Of a stretch of 13,281 nt of DNA, positions 6,794-13,252 are shown piece by piece. The DNA is from an uncultured Acidaminococcus sp. Its GTDB lineage: Bacteria > Bacillota > Negativicutes > Acidaminococcales > Acidaminococcaceae. The notes under the pieces are model-generated. The model was not told where the DNA came from, did not search any database, and was given only the letters and a program-made list of their open reading frames with translations. The position numbers and the translations under genes are program-made. The stretch spans positions 1-13,281 of the forward strand of contig UPXT01000058.1 in assembly GCA_900538365.1 (NCBI GenBank), written 5' to 3'. Positions within the stretch are counted from its first letter, which is position 1; every line of letters begins with the position of its first letter.

Positions 6794-7355
6794 ATGTCCT
6801 CTAACCAATACATTATTCAAACTGTCCTGTTTTGTCAAGACCCCGATTACCTTGTTTGGCTCCCTGAAGATCCTTTGGACGATTCCACGGCATGGGTGGT
6901 CACCAGCCAAAAGAATCATACCGATTTTCTCTGCCCTCACTGCGGAGAGCCGATGCCTATCTATGGCACGTACCGAACCCGCCTAAGAACGGTGCCTATA
7001 TAGCCACATGCCCGGTGCACGGTCCTCTTCGAGGGGCACCGCTTCCGGTGCCCTTGCTGTCAGGAGACGGTTACGGAACTCAATCCGTACAGGTGTCCTG
7101 GAACGAGAATCACCAAACGGGCCGCTGTGTGGATCAAATCACGGCTTGCCCAGGGCCTTACGATTGCCGGCGTGCAGAAGATAACGGGCATCCACTGGGA
7201 TACGGTTCGCCAAGCTGAAGGAAAAGCAAATCGACGGTCTGGCAAATCACGCCAAACGGAATGCATATGGGTGCAAGAACGACAGCTACTTTTTTACCTT
7301 AATTCGGTATCTGTCTTTACCTACGTATGATTTGGCATCCCCCAAAAATGCGTGA
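6794..7355 (+). pseudogene. ISL3-family transposase: amber stop, internal deletion, frameshift
   Basis: The ATG at 6794 follows AAGGAG by 7 nt. Codons 1-69 contain the first half of the zf-ISL3 zinc site (CPHC). An in-frame TAG at 7001-7003 interrupts the gene. The same frame then continues with FRCPCCQETVTELNPYRCPG and a helix-turn-helix ending GVQKITGIHWDTV at about codon 138. From about 7206 the family sequence moves to another frame: FAKLKEKQIDGLANHAKRN, then AYGCKNDSYFFTLIRYLSLP, ending SPKNA at the TGA 7353-7355 inside the right inverted repeat. That last block resembles the extreme C-terminus of ISL3 transposases. The N-terminal DNA-binding part is thus joined almost directly to the tail, and the DDE catalytic core of some 200 residues or more is gone. 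The gene cannot make an active enzyme. Confidence 0.85.
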
Positions 7356-7361
7356 AGAACC
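7340..7361 (-). repeat. Right terminal inverted repeat of the ISL3 element
   Basis: CCCCAAAAATGCGTGAAGAACC mirrors the left end over its outer 11 bases. It includes the transposase stop codon. Confidence 0.85.
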
Positions 7362-7797
7362 TTTTAATTTCCTGCTTGACTCCCTTCATTAACTGACATC
7401 TCCTAAGATTCGGCCCTTCCTGGATGGTCTATAGCCCGTCCAGGACTATGGCTTCTGCTGACTCCTCACGATAAATCCTGTTTAGGCCACGGCCGCCAAT
7501 TGCATGGCTCTGGCCATGTCTGTGAGGCCCCCCGGGTAAGAACGCACGCTTTCTCTCCCTTCATCTGCCCCATCTACCCTTTGGGATTCCGCGTCGTTAT
7601 GGGACTTCAGTCTGTATTGCGACCTTATCCATCCCAAACTAACCTTATGCGGTTTCTATTCGTCAGGTCGGAGATTTGCCCGTACCTTCCTTCAAGTTCC
7701 ACCTCTCGATGTCGCCTTTGGTGTTTGACTATGACTTTCCCACGAATAGGCAGTCTAGGGACTTTCCCCTTTAAGAGTGCGCCCATGCCGGGCGCAC
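7362..7797 (-). mobile_element. Bacterial group IIC (class C) intron, 5' part only
   Basis: Read on the minus strand, the intron begins at 7797 with GTGCGCCCGGCATGGGCGCA, the GUGYG-type start of group II introns. The course closely follows the Oceanobacillus iheyensis class C intron: GGCGACATCGAG...CTTGAAGGAAGG, GAAACCGCATAAGG, GCGTTCTTACCCGGGG (around 7545-7530) and GTCAGCAGAAGCCATAG (7462-7446), then the hairpin CCTGGA/TCCAGG (7444-7419) that leads into the reading-frame domain. Domains I to III therefore look present. The intron-encoded reverse transcriptase would start at ATG 7389 (MKGVKQEIK) and is cut after nine codons by the ISL3 element. Domains V and VI and nearly all of the protein are missing, so it cannot splice or move. 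It lies 3 nt past the T-run of the tRNA operon terminator, the known kind of target for class C introns. Confidence 0.85.
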
Positions 7798-7800
7798 AAC

Positions 7801-7835
7801 AAAAAACCGTACCAAGCATTTGCTTGATACGGTTT
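7801..7835 (-). terminator. Intrinsic terminator of the tRNA-Leu operon and target of the intron
   Basis: On the minus strand AACCGTATCAAGC (7834-7822) pairs with GCTTGGTACGGTT (7817-7805), 13 bp with one G-T pair, around a 4-nt loop. Six T's follow (7806-7801). The group IIC intron starts 3 nt later. Confidence 0.9.
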
Positions 7836-7846
7836 ATTCTTTGATT

Positions 7847-7932
7847 TGGTGCGGTTGGTGGGACTTGAACCCACACGAGATTGCTCTCACCAGCCCCTCA
7901 AGCTGACGCGTCTGCCGTTCCGCCACAACCGC
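7847..7932 (-). tRNA. tRNA-Leu (anticodon GAG)
   Basis: A long-variable-arm tRNA. The acceptor stem GCGGTTG/CAACCGC closes it, with A73 and an encoded CCA (7850-7847). The anticodon loop TTGAGGG sits on a TCAGC/GCTGG stem. The T-arm loop GTTCAAGTC is standard. The second tRNA-Leu gene is 16 nt upstream in the same orientation. Confidence 0.95.
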
Positions 7933-7948
7933 GTACACCAGATAAAAT

Positions 7949-8035
7949 TGGTGCGGCCAAGAGGAATTGAACCTCCACGGGGTTGCCCCCACTAGCTCCT
8001 GAAGCTAGCGCGTCTGCCTGTTCCGCCATGGCCGC
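7949..8035 (-). tRNA. tRNA-Leu (anticodon CAG)
   Basis: The acceptor stem GCGGCCA/TGGCCGC, A73 and encoded CCA (7952-7949) are present. The anticodon loop TTCAGGA is on a CTAGC/GCTAG stem, with a long variable arm and a GTTCAATTC T-loop. It is the first gene of the tRNA-Leu pair after the promoter at 8057-8085. Confidence 0.95.
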
Positions 8036-8056
8036 GTTGTCATCAACAACAATGCT

Positions 8057-8085
8057 ATTCTAGCAGAAATCAAAAAGGGAGTCAA
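8057..8085 (-). promoter_or_regulatory. Promoter of the tRNA-Leu operon
   Basis: On the minus strand -35 TTGACT (8085-8080), a 17-nt spacer ending in TGC, and -10 TAGAAT (8062-8057). The start would fall about 15 nt before the first tRNA. Confidence 0.85.
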
Positions 8086-8136
8086 GCAGTTTTTTAGGAA
8101 ATTTTATAAAGCTGCTGTTCGCCCTTTTTCCCATCA

Positions 8137-8733
8137 TCAGTTGCTCACCGTATGATAGAGTTCGGCATAGCGCTGACGGTCATGAAGGACTTTCCGCACA
8201 TATTCCCGCGTATCGGAAAAAGGAATGGCAGAAATATCGCTGAAACCAAAGCCCCACCCATTTTCGGCCATCCATTCCTTGACCGTGCCGCGGCCTGCGT
8301 TATAGGCAGCAAGCATGAGAATCTCATTGCCTTGGAACTCTGATTCCAGTTCACTGAGGTACCAACACCCAAACTTGATGTTCAGTTCAGGAAGCATCAG
8401 CATCTTGGCCTTGAAATTTGGAAAATCTGTACTCTTGGCAATCCAGCTTCCCGTCTCTGGCATAATCTGCATGAGACCCAAGGCCCCCGTTTTGGATTCC
8501 GCATCTGGGTTGAAACCGCTTTCATTCTTGATGACGGCAACAGCAAGGAAGGGATCTACGCGGTACTGCGCACTATATTGGTGGATCTCCTTTCCATAAG
8601 GCCACTGATAGACCGCACGGCGCTGGAAAAAATCCGTGCGCCATATAAGAAACCCCACCACAGCCACAAGGATAAGGATCAAAAGGCCATGGAAGCGTCT
8701 TGAGGATTGATTCTTTTGTTCTTTTTTCTTCAA
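8137..8733 (-). CDS. Membrane-anchored soluble-lytic-transglycosylase-like (SLT) peptidoglycan hydrolase
   Basis: A 198-residue protein. A Lys/Arg-rich start is followed by one hydrophobic helix (about 16-32), so it is anchored with the enzyme domain outside the membrane. The SLT domain (about 45-190) carries catalytic E71 in IKNESGFNPDAES, GALGLMQIMPETG (83-95) and AAYNAGRGTVKEW (142-154), all standard for family GH23. It cleaves the MurNAc-GlcNAc bond, forming 1,6-anhydroMurNAc, in wall growth or turnover. The start is a TTG at 8733: AGAGAGGG lies 6 nt upstream and no in-frame ATG occurs before the catalytic domain. The gene follows coaE, a usual Firmicute neighbour set, but has its own promoter and a leader of about 130 nt that may control translation. 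Confidence 0.92.
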   Translation of the reverse strand: MKKKEQKNQSSRRFHGLLILILVAVVGFLIWRTDFFQRRAVYQWPYGKEIHQYSAQYRVDPFLAVAVIKNESGFNPDAESKTGALGLMQIMPETGSWIAKSTDFPNFKAKMLMLPELNIKFGCWYLSELESEFQGNEILMLAAYNAGRGTVKEWMAENGWGFGFSDISAIPFSDTREYVRKVLHDRQRYAELYHTVSN

Positions 8734-8861
8734 TGAAATCCCTCTCTATGGATCATGGTGCTGCCTTAGCAGACACCCACTTAACAACTGCAACATGGGT
8801 AACTTCAAGCGTGCTTTTTGAAGCGGTCCCCCGTAGAGGATGGTCACGACAAAAAGCCTGC
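8734..8861 (-). promoter_or_regulatory. Structured 5' leader of the transglycosylase gene, possible riboswitch
   Basis: Between the promoter and the TTG start the RNA can form several hairpins: CTTCAA/TTGAAG, ACCCA/TGGGT and GGTG-CTGC/GCAG-CACC. The last two compete for the shared GGGTG. The 5' segment ATCCTCT (8841-8835) can pair with the ribosome site AGAGG-G-AT, and a local AUCC/GGGAU hairpin covers it too. GGGGGACCGC followed by a hairpin and later CTGCTAAG is loosely like the ydaO c-di-AMP riboswitch, a class known to precede wall-hydrolase genes, but the conserved GGGGUGAAUC and CAGCUAAC blocks are not matched. The class is therefore unassigned. Confidence 0.4.
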
Positions 8862-8867
8862 TTATTT

Positions 8868-8897
8868 ATTGTAACAAATTGGAAGAGGGTATGACAA
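8868..8897 (-). promoter_or_regulatory. Promoter of the transglycosylase gene
   Basis: On the minus strand -35 TTGTCA (8897-8892), an 18-nt spacer and -10 TACAAT (8873-8868). Both boxes are 5 of 6 to consensus. Confidence 0.75.
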
Positions 8898-9002
8898 CTC
8901 TCCTTGTTTATGGAAAACCAAAGCAAAGGGACTTTTTTACACGGAAAGATGCCTAAAATTCCTTTTTAAGTGCAGGATAGAAAGGAAAGTCCATAAAAAT
9001 TT

Positions 9003-9608
9003 TCATTTCCTATCGGCGCTGGATTTTTGCAGCGCCTTGATAAGTGCTTGGTCAACTTGCTGATAAAGGGCATCCAGCGTTTGACTGTTATCAATGATGA
9101 CATCGGCCATTTTGCGTTTTTCGGCAAGGGGCATCTGATGCTTGATGCGCATGAGGACTTCTTCCCGCGTGATTCCAGAGCGTTTCATGGCACGACGGAC
9201 CTGTTCCTCTTCAGGAATAAAAACAAGCCAAACTTCATCACATACGTTCTCCCATTGTCCTTCAAGAAGGAGGGGCGCGTCAATGATCACAAGGGCGTCT
9301 TCTTTATGAAGGCGTAAAAACGCATCCCGTTCTTCTTTGATTGCCGCATGGACGATTGCATTAAGGTCTTGTGTGGCCTCTTTTGACGAAAAAGCCAGTG
9401 CCGCCAGACGGGTCCGGTCAAGACGCCCATCTGCCATCAGGATCGTTTTTCCAAACCGCTTGGCAAGCCTTGCTAAACAAGGCGATCCCTTTTCTTCCAC
9501 ATGCCATCCCGAGCGGTCAGCATCAAAAATGGGAATGCCCTTTTGGGCCAAATAAGCGCTCACTGTACTTTTTCCAGAGGCGATACCGCCGGTCAGTCCA
9601 ATGATCAT
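9003..9608 (-). CDS. coaE: Dephospho-CoA kinase
   Basis: Catalyses the last step of coenzyme A synthesis, ATP-dependent 3'-phosphorylation of dephospho-CoA in the cytosol. The 201-residue length is typical. The P-loop GLTGGIASGKST is at residues 4-15, DADRSGWHV (29-37) matches the acceptor-binding motif, RRAMKRSGITREEV is the LID region and ADVIIDNS near the C-terminus is the family's closing motif. AGGAGG is 5 nt before the ATG at 9608. Only 9 nt separate it from the mutM stop, so it is the third gene of a polA-mutM-coaE transcription unit. No clear terminator follows; read-through into the transglycosylase gene is possible. Confidence 0.97.
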   Translation of the reverse strand: MIIGLTGGIASGKSTVSAYLAQKGIPIFDADRSGWHVEEKGSPCLARLAKRFGKTILMADGRLDRTRLAALAFSSKEATQDLNAIVHAAIKEERDAFLRLHKEDALVIIDAPLLLEGQWENVCDEVWLVFIPEEEQVRRAMKRSGITREEVLMRIKHQMPLAEKRKMADVIIDNSQTLDALYQQVDQALIKALQKSSADRK

Positions 9609-9617
9609 ATAAGCCTC

Positions 9618-10439
9618 CTATTTCTGGCAGTGTGCACAGTACACCGTGCCCCGTCCCGCCACTTTCGTTTTGGTGAGTGTCTTCCCGCATAATAGACAGG
9701 GCTTTCCACCGCGATGATATACCTTGAGGTACTGGAAGTTATCCCCCATTTTTCCGTCAGCATCCTGGTAATTGCGGAAAGTCGTACCATGATGACGCAA
9801 GGCACTTTGGATGATCTCTTTGATGGCAATGGCAAGGCGCTCCCATTCCTTTTTGGTCATCCGGCTGACCCTCTTCGTAGGCCGGATGCCAGCTGCAAAA
9901 AGGGATTCATCAGCATAAATATTGCCAAGTCCCGCAATGATGGACTGATCAAGGATAAAGGGTTTTACTTGGGTGTTCCGATGACGCGCCCTTTCCTTAA
10001 GATAGGTGCCGGTCATTGCGTCATCAAGCGGCTCCGGTCCCAGCGCTTCAAAGCCCTTATCAAGGGGCTCCCCTTCTTGATAAAGGGCCGCTGTACCAAA
10101 AGTCCGAATATCAGTCATCCACAAATCATGGGCTCCGGAAAGGATCAGGCCCCAGCGCGCAAATGGCGGCAGGGGCTCCCCTTTTTTTACCGCGAGGAAG
10201 GCGCCGGTCATCCGCAGATGCACCATAAGCCTTTCGCCGCCTTTGAGCATGAGGGACAAATATTTTCCCCGGCGGAGGACAGCGGTCACGACAGCGCCCC
10301 TAAGGCCCTTCCTGAACGCTTCAGGCGAAGGATGGACAATCATACGGGGCAACAAGATGCGCACGTCTTCAATTTTCTTTTCCAATACGTACGGTTCCAG
10401 GGAAATCCGTACCTGTTCTACTTCTGGAAGTTCCGGCAT
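9618..10439 (-). CDS. mutM: Formamidopyrimidine-DNA glycosylase (Fpg/MutM)
   Basis: Base-excision repair enzyme that removes 8-oxoguanine and formamidopyrimidines and nicks the abasic site. The 273 residues are the family's usual length. The N-terminus MPELPEVE supplies the catalytic Pro2 and Glu3, K59 (RRGKYL) is the beta-hairpin lysine and HLRMTG is at 74-79. The H2TH motif includes GLGNIYADE (170-178). The C-terminal zinc finger has C248, C251, C268 and C271, with the DNA-contacting Arg at 263. The ATG at 10439 is chosen because Pro2 must become the N-terminus; AAAGGAG is 5 nt upstream. The open frame to 10484 is spurious. It lies 53 nt after polA, a sensible pairing because PolA fills the gap the glycosylase pathway leaves. 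Confidence 0.98.
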   Translation of the reverse strand: MPELPEVEQVRISLEPYVLEKKIEDVRILLPRMIVHPSPEAFRKGLRGAVVTAVLRRGKYLSLMLKGGERLMVHLRMTGAFLAVKKGEPLPPFARWGLILSGAHDLWMTDIRTFGTAALYQEGEPLDKGFEALGPEPLDDAMTGTYLKERARHRNTQVKPFILDQSIIAGLGNIYADESLFAAGIRPTKRVSRMTKKEWERLAIAIKEIIQSALRHHGTTFRNYQDADGKMGDNFQYLKVYHRGGKPCLLCGKTLTKTKVAGRGTVYCAHCQK

Positions 10440-10492
10440 CATTTCTCCTTTATCTTGAGAAAAAAGGCGCAGGTTGCCCCACACCTTCCCCC

Positions 10493-13114
10493 TTATTTTG
10501 CGTCAGCCCAGGTCTTTCCGAAGGCAATATCAGCCACAAGGGGCACCTTCAGGGTTACAGCGCGCTCCATGGCATTTTTCACGATGGCACTGACTTTATC
10601 TTTTTCTTCTTCCATTACTTCAAGGACCAGTTCATCGTGGACCTGGAGAAGGACGCGGCTTTTTACGCCGGCTTCCTTGAGCTCTTTGGCCACATGGAGC
10701 ATGGCAATCTTGATGATATCCGCCGCTGTCCCTTGGATAGGCGTATTGATGGCCGTTCGTTCCGCAAAGCTGCGGCGGTTGAAGTTCTTTGCATGGATGT
10801 CCGGCAAATAACGGCGCCGGCCAAAAAGGGTCTCTACATACCCCATTTCACGGGCTTTCTTCTTTTCCCCTTCCATGTATTCCTTAACGCCCGTATAGCG
10901 GGCAAAGTAGCTGTCAATATACTGGGCCGCTTCACTTCTGGGGACACCAAGCTGACGGCCAAGGCCAAAATCGCTGATGCCGTAGATGATGCCAAAGTTC
11001 ACGGTCTTTGCTTTGCTGCGCATGAAAGGCGTTACCTCTTCGATGGGCACGCCAAAGATTTCCGAAGCCGTCCGGCTATGGATATCCTGACCATGACGGA
11101 AGGCGTCAATGAGGCGTTCATCACCAGCAATGCTGGCCATGACGCGCAGTTCCACTTGGGAATAGTCACAGCTCATGAGGAGGTCATACCCTTTGCCGGG
11201 TACGAACATCCGGCGCATTTGCCTGCCCACTTCCGTCCGGGTAGGGATGTTCTGCAGATTCGGATCCGTACTGGAAAGCCGTCCGGTCACGGTCGCCATT
11301 TGGTTGAAATGGGTATGGATGCGGCCTGTATTGGGATTGATGAGGGGATGGAGCGCCACTAAGTATGTGGATAAAAGCTTCGACAGCGTACGGTACTCCA
11401 TGATGGTCTCGATGATGGGATGTTCTCCCTGCAGCTGTTCCAGGACACTCACATCCGTGGAATAGCCTGATTTTGTCTTTTTGATGATGGGAAGGCCCAA
11501 TTTTTCAAAAAGGATGACACCCAGCTGCTTGGGCGAATTGACATTGAAGTCCTCACCGGCCTGTTCCTTTGCCTTTTGCTCAAGGTCAGCCACCTGTTTT
11601 GTCATGCTCTTTGTCACTTCATCAAGCATGTCCTTATCCAAGGTGATGCCATTTACTTCCATATCAGCAAGGACCTTTGTAAGGGGAAGCTCTATGTCCC
11701 TGTATAGTTCCGTAAGACCGCGTTCAGCCATGAGTCCTTCAAGTACGGGCATAAGGGCTTCCACATCCTGGGCCGTACCGCGGCAGCTGGCGGGAAGATA
11801 CGTTTCAGCAAGGCTCCTTACATCATAATGGGTTTCACCCGGTTCATAAAGATAGGCGGCTAGAGCTGGGTCTCCGACAACGCCTTGCAGGCTGAGGCCC
11901 TTTCCCTGCATGAATTTATACAGTTCTTTAGGGTTTGGGACAATCTTTTTGACGGATTCATCGCAAAATAGGCCCACCACGTCCGGATCATCCAAAAGCG
12001 TCTTGTCCCAAACATAAACCTTATGATCGTAGGCTCCGGAGAGGCTTGTGAGGGCAAGATTCGGCAAAAGGCCTTCTGTTTCATACATAAGGGAAAGGGG
12101 TGCATCGCCTTCTTTCACGCGCGTCAGGAGGGCCATAGCCGCTTCCGACGAGGCAAGCGGAACGGTTTCGTAGCTAGCTTCGGCAATGACCTCGCCAAAC
12201 ATGCTCATTTCACCTCCATCCCGTGCTTCACTCACTCCTTCTGCAAGCCCCAGGACCGGGGAAAATCGGTTCCACATATTCTTGAATTGGAGGTCATCCA
12301 TGAGGACGCGGCTTTTTTCCGTAAGGCCAGTCAGGCGATACGATGCTGGATCCGTATCCATGGGAACGGTGAGGCAAATCGTCGCAAGATCCTTGGACAT
12401 AAGGGCCTGGTCCCGATAGGTAACGAGCTTTTCCTTGAGGCTTTTTCCCTTGACCTCAGCAGCATGATCCAAGACCGCTTCAACGGACTGGTACTCCTTG
12501 ATGAGCTTTAGGGCCGTCTTGGGACCGACACCGGGCACACCGGGGATATTGTCGCTCGTATCACCCATCAGACCTTTAAGATCAATGATCTGACGGGGGC
12601 TAAGTCCTTCGTATTCTTTCTGGAAAGCGGCTTCATCGTAATCACCAATTTGGGTGATGCCTTTTTTGGTAAAGTAGACATGAACATTTTCCTTGATGAG
12701 CTGGAATTCATCCCGGTCTCCCGTTACAATGATGACCTTCGTTTCTTTTGGAGCGGTTGCCGAAAGGGTTCCAATAAGGTCGTCCGCTTCGTAATTATCC
12801 ATTTCTAGGGTTGGAATGCCCATACTCGTCAACAGCTCAATGGCAAGGGGAAACTGTTCCTTGAGTTCCGGCGGGGTGGCCTTGCGCTGGCCCTTGTAGT
12901 CGGCAAATTTTTCCGTCCGAAAGCTATGCCGCGATTTATCAAAGGCAACGGCCATATAGCTTGGCTTCACTTCTTCAAGAAGTTTCAGGAGCATATTGCA
13001 CAATCCATAAACAGCGCCCGTATTGACGCCTTTTTTATTGGTAAAGGAAGGCAGGGCAAAGAACGCGCGATGGATCAAGCTGCTGCCATCGATAATAAGG
13101 AAGGTCTCGTTCAT
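10493..13114 (-). CDS. polA: DNA polymerase I
   Basis: Replication and repair polymerase of 873 residues. The 5' nuclease domain (1 to about 290) has LIIDGSSLIHRAFFALP, YEADDLIGT (108-116), VTGDRDEFQLI (130-140) and GDTSDNIPGVPGVGPKTA (184-201), with all acidic metal-site motifs. A middle domain (about 310-480) corresponds to the 3'-5' exonuclease but lacks its catalytic acids: the first motif reads MYETEG, the second PNPKELY and the third is absent, so proofreading is probably lost, as in Bacillus-type PolA. The polymerase domain has motif A DYSQVELR (650-657), the O-helix R699, K703, F707, Y711 (RSKAKTVNFGIIYG) and motif C QVHDEL (824-829). AAAGGAG is 6 nt before the ATG. It heads the polA-mutM-coaE unit. 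Confidence 0.98.
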   Translation of the reverse strand: MNETFLIIDGSSLIHRAFFALPSFTNKKGVNTGAVYGLCNMLLKLLEEVKPSYMAVAFDKSRHSFRTEKFADYKGQRKATPPELKEQFPLAIELLTSMGIPTLEMDNYEADDLIGTLSATAPKETKVIIVTGDRDEFQLIKENVHVYFTKKGITQIGDYDEAAFQKEYEGLSPRQIIDLKGLMGDTSDNIPGVPGVGPKTALKLIKEYQSVEAVLDHAAEVKGKSLKEKLVTYRDQALMSKDLATICLTVPMDTDPASYRLTGLTEKSRVLMDDLQFKNMWNRFSPVLGLAEGVSEARDGGEMSMFGEVIAEASYETVPLASSEAAMALLTRVKEGDAPLSLMYETEGLLPNLALTSLSGAYDHKVYVWDKTLLDDPDVVGLFCDESVKKIVPNPKELYKFMQGKGLSLQGVVGDPALAAYLYEPGETHYDVRSLAETYLPASCRGTAQDVEALMPVLEGLMAERGLTELYRDIELPLTKVLADMEVNGITLDKDMLDEVTKSMTKQVADLEQKAKEQAGEDFNVNSPKQLGVILFEKLGLPIIKKTKSGYSTDVSVLEQLQGEHPIIETIMEYRTLSKLLSTYLVALHPLINPNTGRIHTHFNQMATVTGRLSSTDPNLQNIPTRTEVGRQMRRMFVPGKGYDLLMSCDYSQVELRVMASIAGDERLIDAFRHGQDIHSRTASEIFGVPIEEVTPFMRSKAKTVNFGIIYGISDFGLGRQLGVPRSEAAQYIDSYFARYTGVKEYMEGEKKKAREMGYVETLFGRRRYLPDIHAKNFNRRSFAERTAINTPIQGTAADIIKIAMLHVAKELKEAGVKSRVLLQVHDELVLEVMEEEKDKVSAIVKNAMERAVTLKVPLVADIAFGKTWADAK

Positions 13115-13182
13115 GAAAATCTCCTTTCAGGATTGAAAAGATGGGAAAAAGTCGCTTTCCCCACCAGTGAATGGTCCCTGTC

Positions 13183-13211
13183 ATTATACCATATTGGACG
13201 AAGCGTGAAAA
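13183..13211 (-). promoter_or_regulatory. Promoter of the polA-mutM-coaE unit
   Basis: On the minus strand a perfect -10 TATAAT (13188-13183) is preceded by TGG (extended -10), with -35 TTTTCA (13211-13206, 4 of 6) after a 17-nt spacer. The leader of about 60 nt can form the hairpins ACCA/TGGT and GGGAAA/TTTCCC before the ribosome site. Confidence 0.8.
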
Positions 13212-13252
13212 AAGGGTTTGCCCTCCCGTATGTGTCAACATTTTCTCGGGAG
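13208..13252 (-). terminator. Possible terminator of an unseen upstream gene
   Basis: On the minus strand CTCCCG (13252-13247) pairs with CGGGAG (13228-13223). A short AGGG/CCCT hairpin then runs into six T's (13213-13208). The -35 of the polA promoter overlaps the T-run. The gene it would end is outside the window. Confidence 0.35.

Larger units (their letters stand above)
6689..7361 (+). mobile_element. ISL3-family insertion sequence, internally deleted
   Basis: A 673-bp element with matching ends: plus-strand start GGTTCTTCACGG and, read inward from 7361 on the minus strand, GGTTCTTCACGC. Inside is one transposase gene with an ISL3-type N-terminus and a C-terminus but no catalytic core. 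Intact ISL3 elements are about 1.3-1.6 kb, so roughly half is missing. The 8-bp flanks AAATTTTC (6681-6688) and TTTTAATT (7362-7369) are AT-rich but not duplicates, so one side was probably rearranged. It could be mobilised in trans only if a full copy exists elsewhere. Confidence 0.85.

Noticed and set aside
7500..7876. Open frames on both strands between the ISL3 element and the tRNAs
   Set aside because: The sequence is explained by the structured RNA of a group IIC intron and the terminator; the frames have no protein family character.
8734..8861. ZTP (pfl) riboswitch, suggested by GTCGTGACC
   Set aside because: The second conserved half (CCGCCTGGGC type) is absent and the downstream gene is not in purine or one-carbon metabolism.
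8930..9000. Possible terminator after coaE formed by GGACTTT and AAAGTCC about 50 nt apart
   Set aside because: The loop is too long and no T-run follows the closing arm, so it does not qualify as an intrinsic terminator.
9714..10811. 365-codon plus-strand open frame across mutM and polA
   Set aside because: It is antisense to two certain genes, low in family character, and has no ribosome site; it reflects codon bias on the opposite strand.
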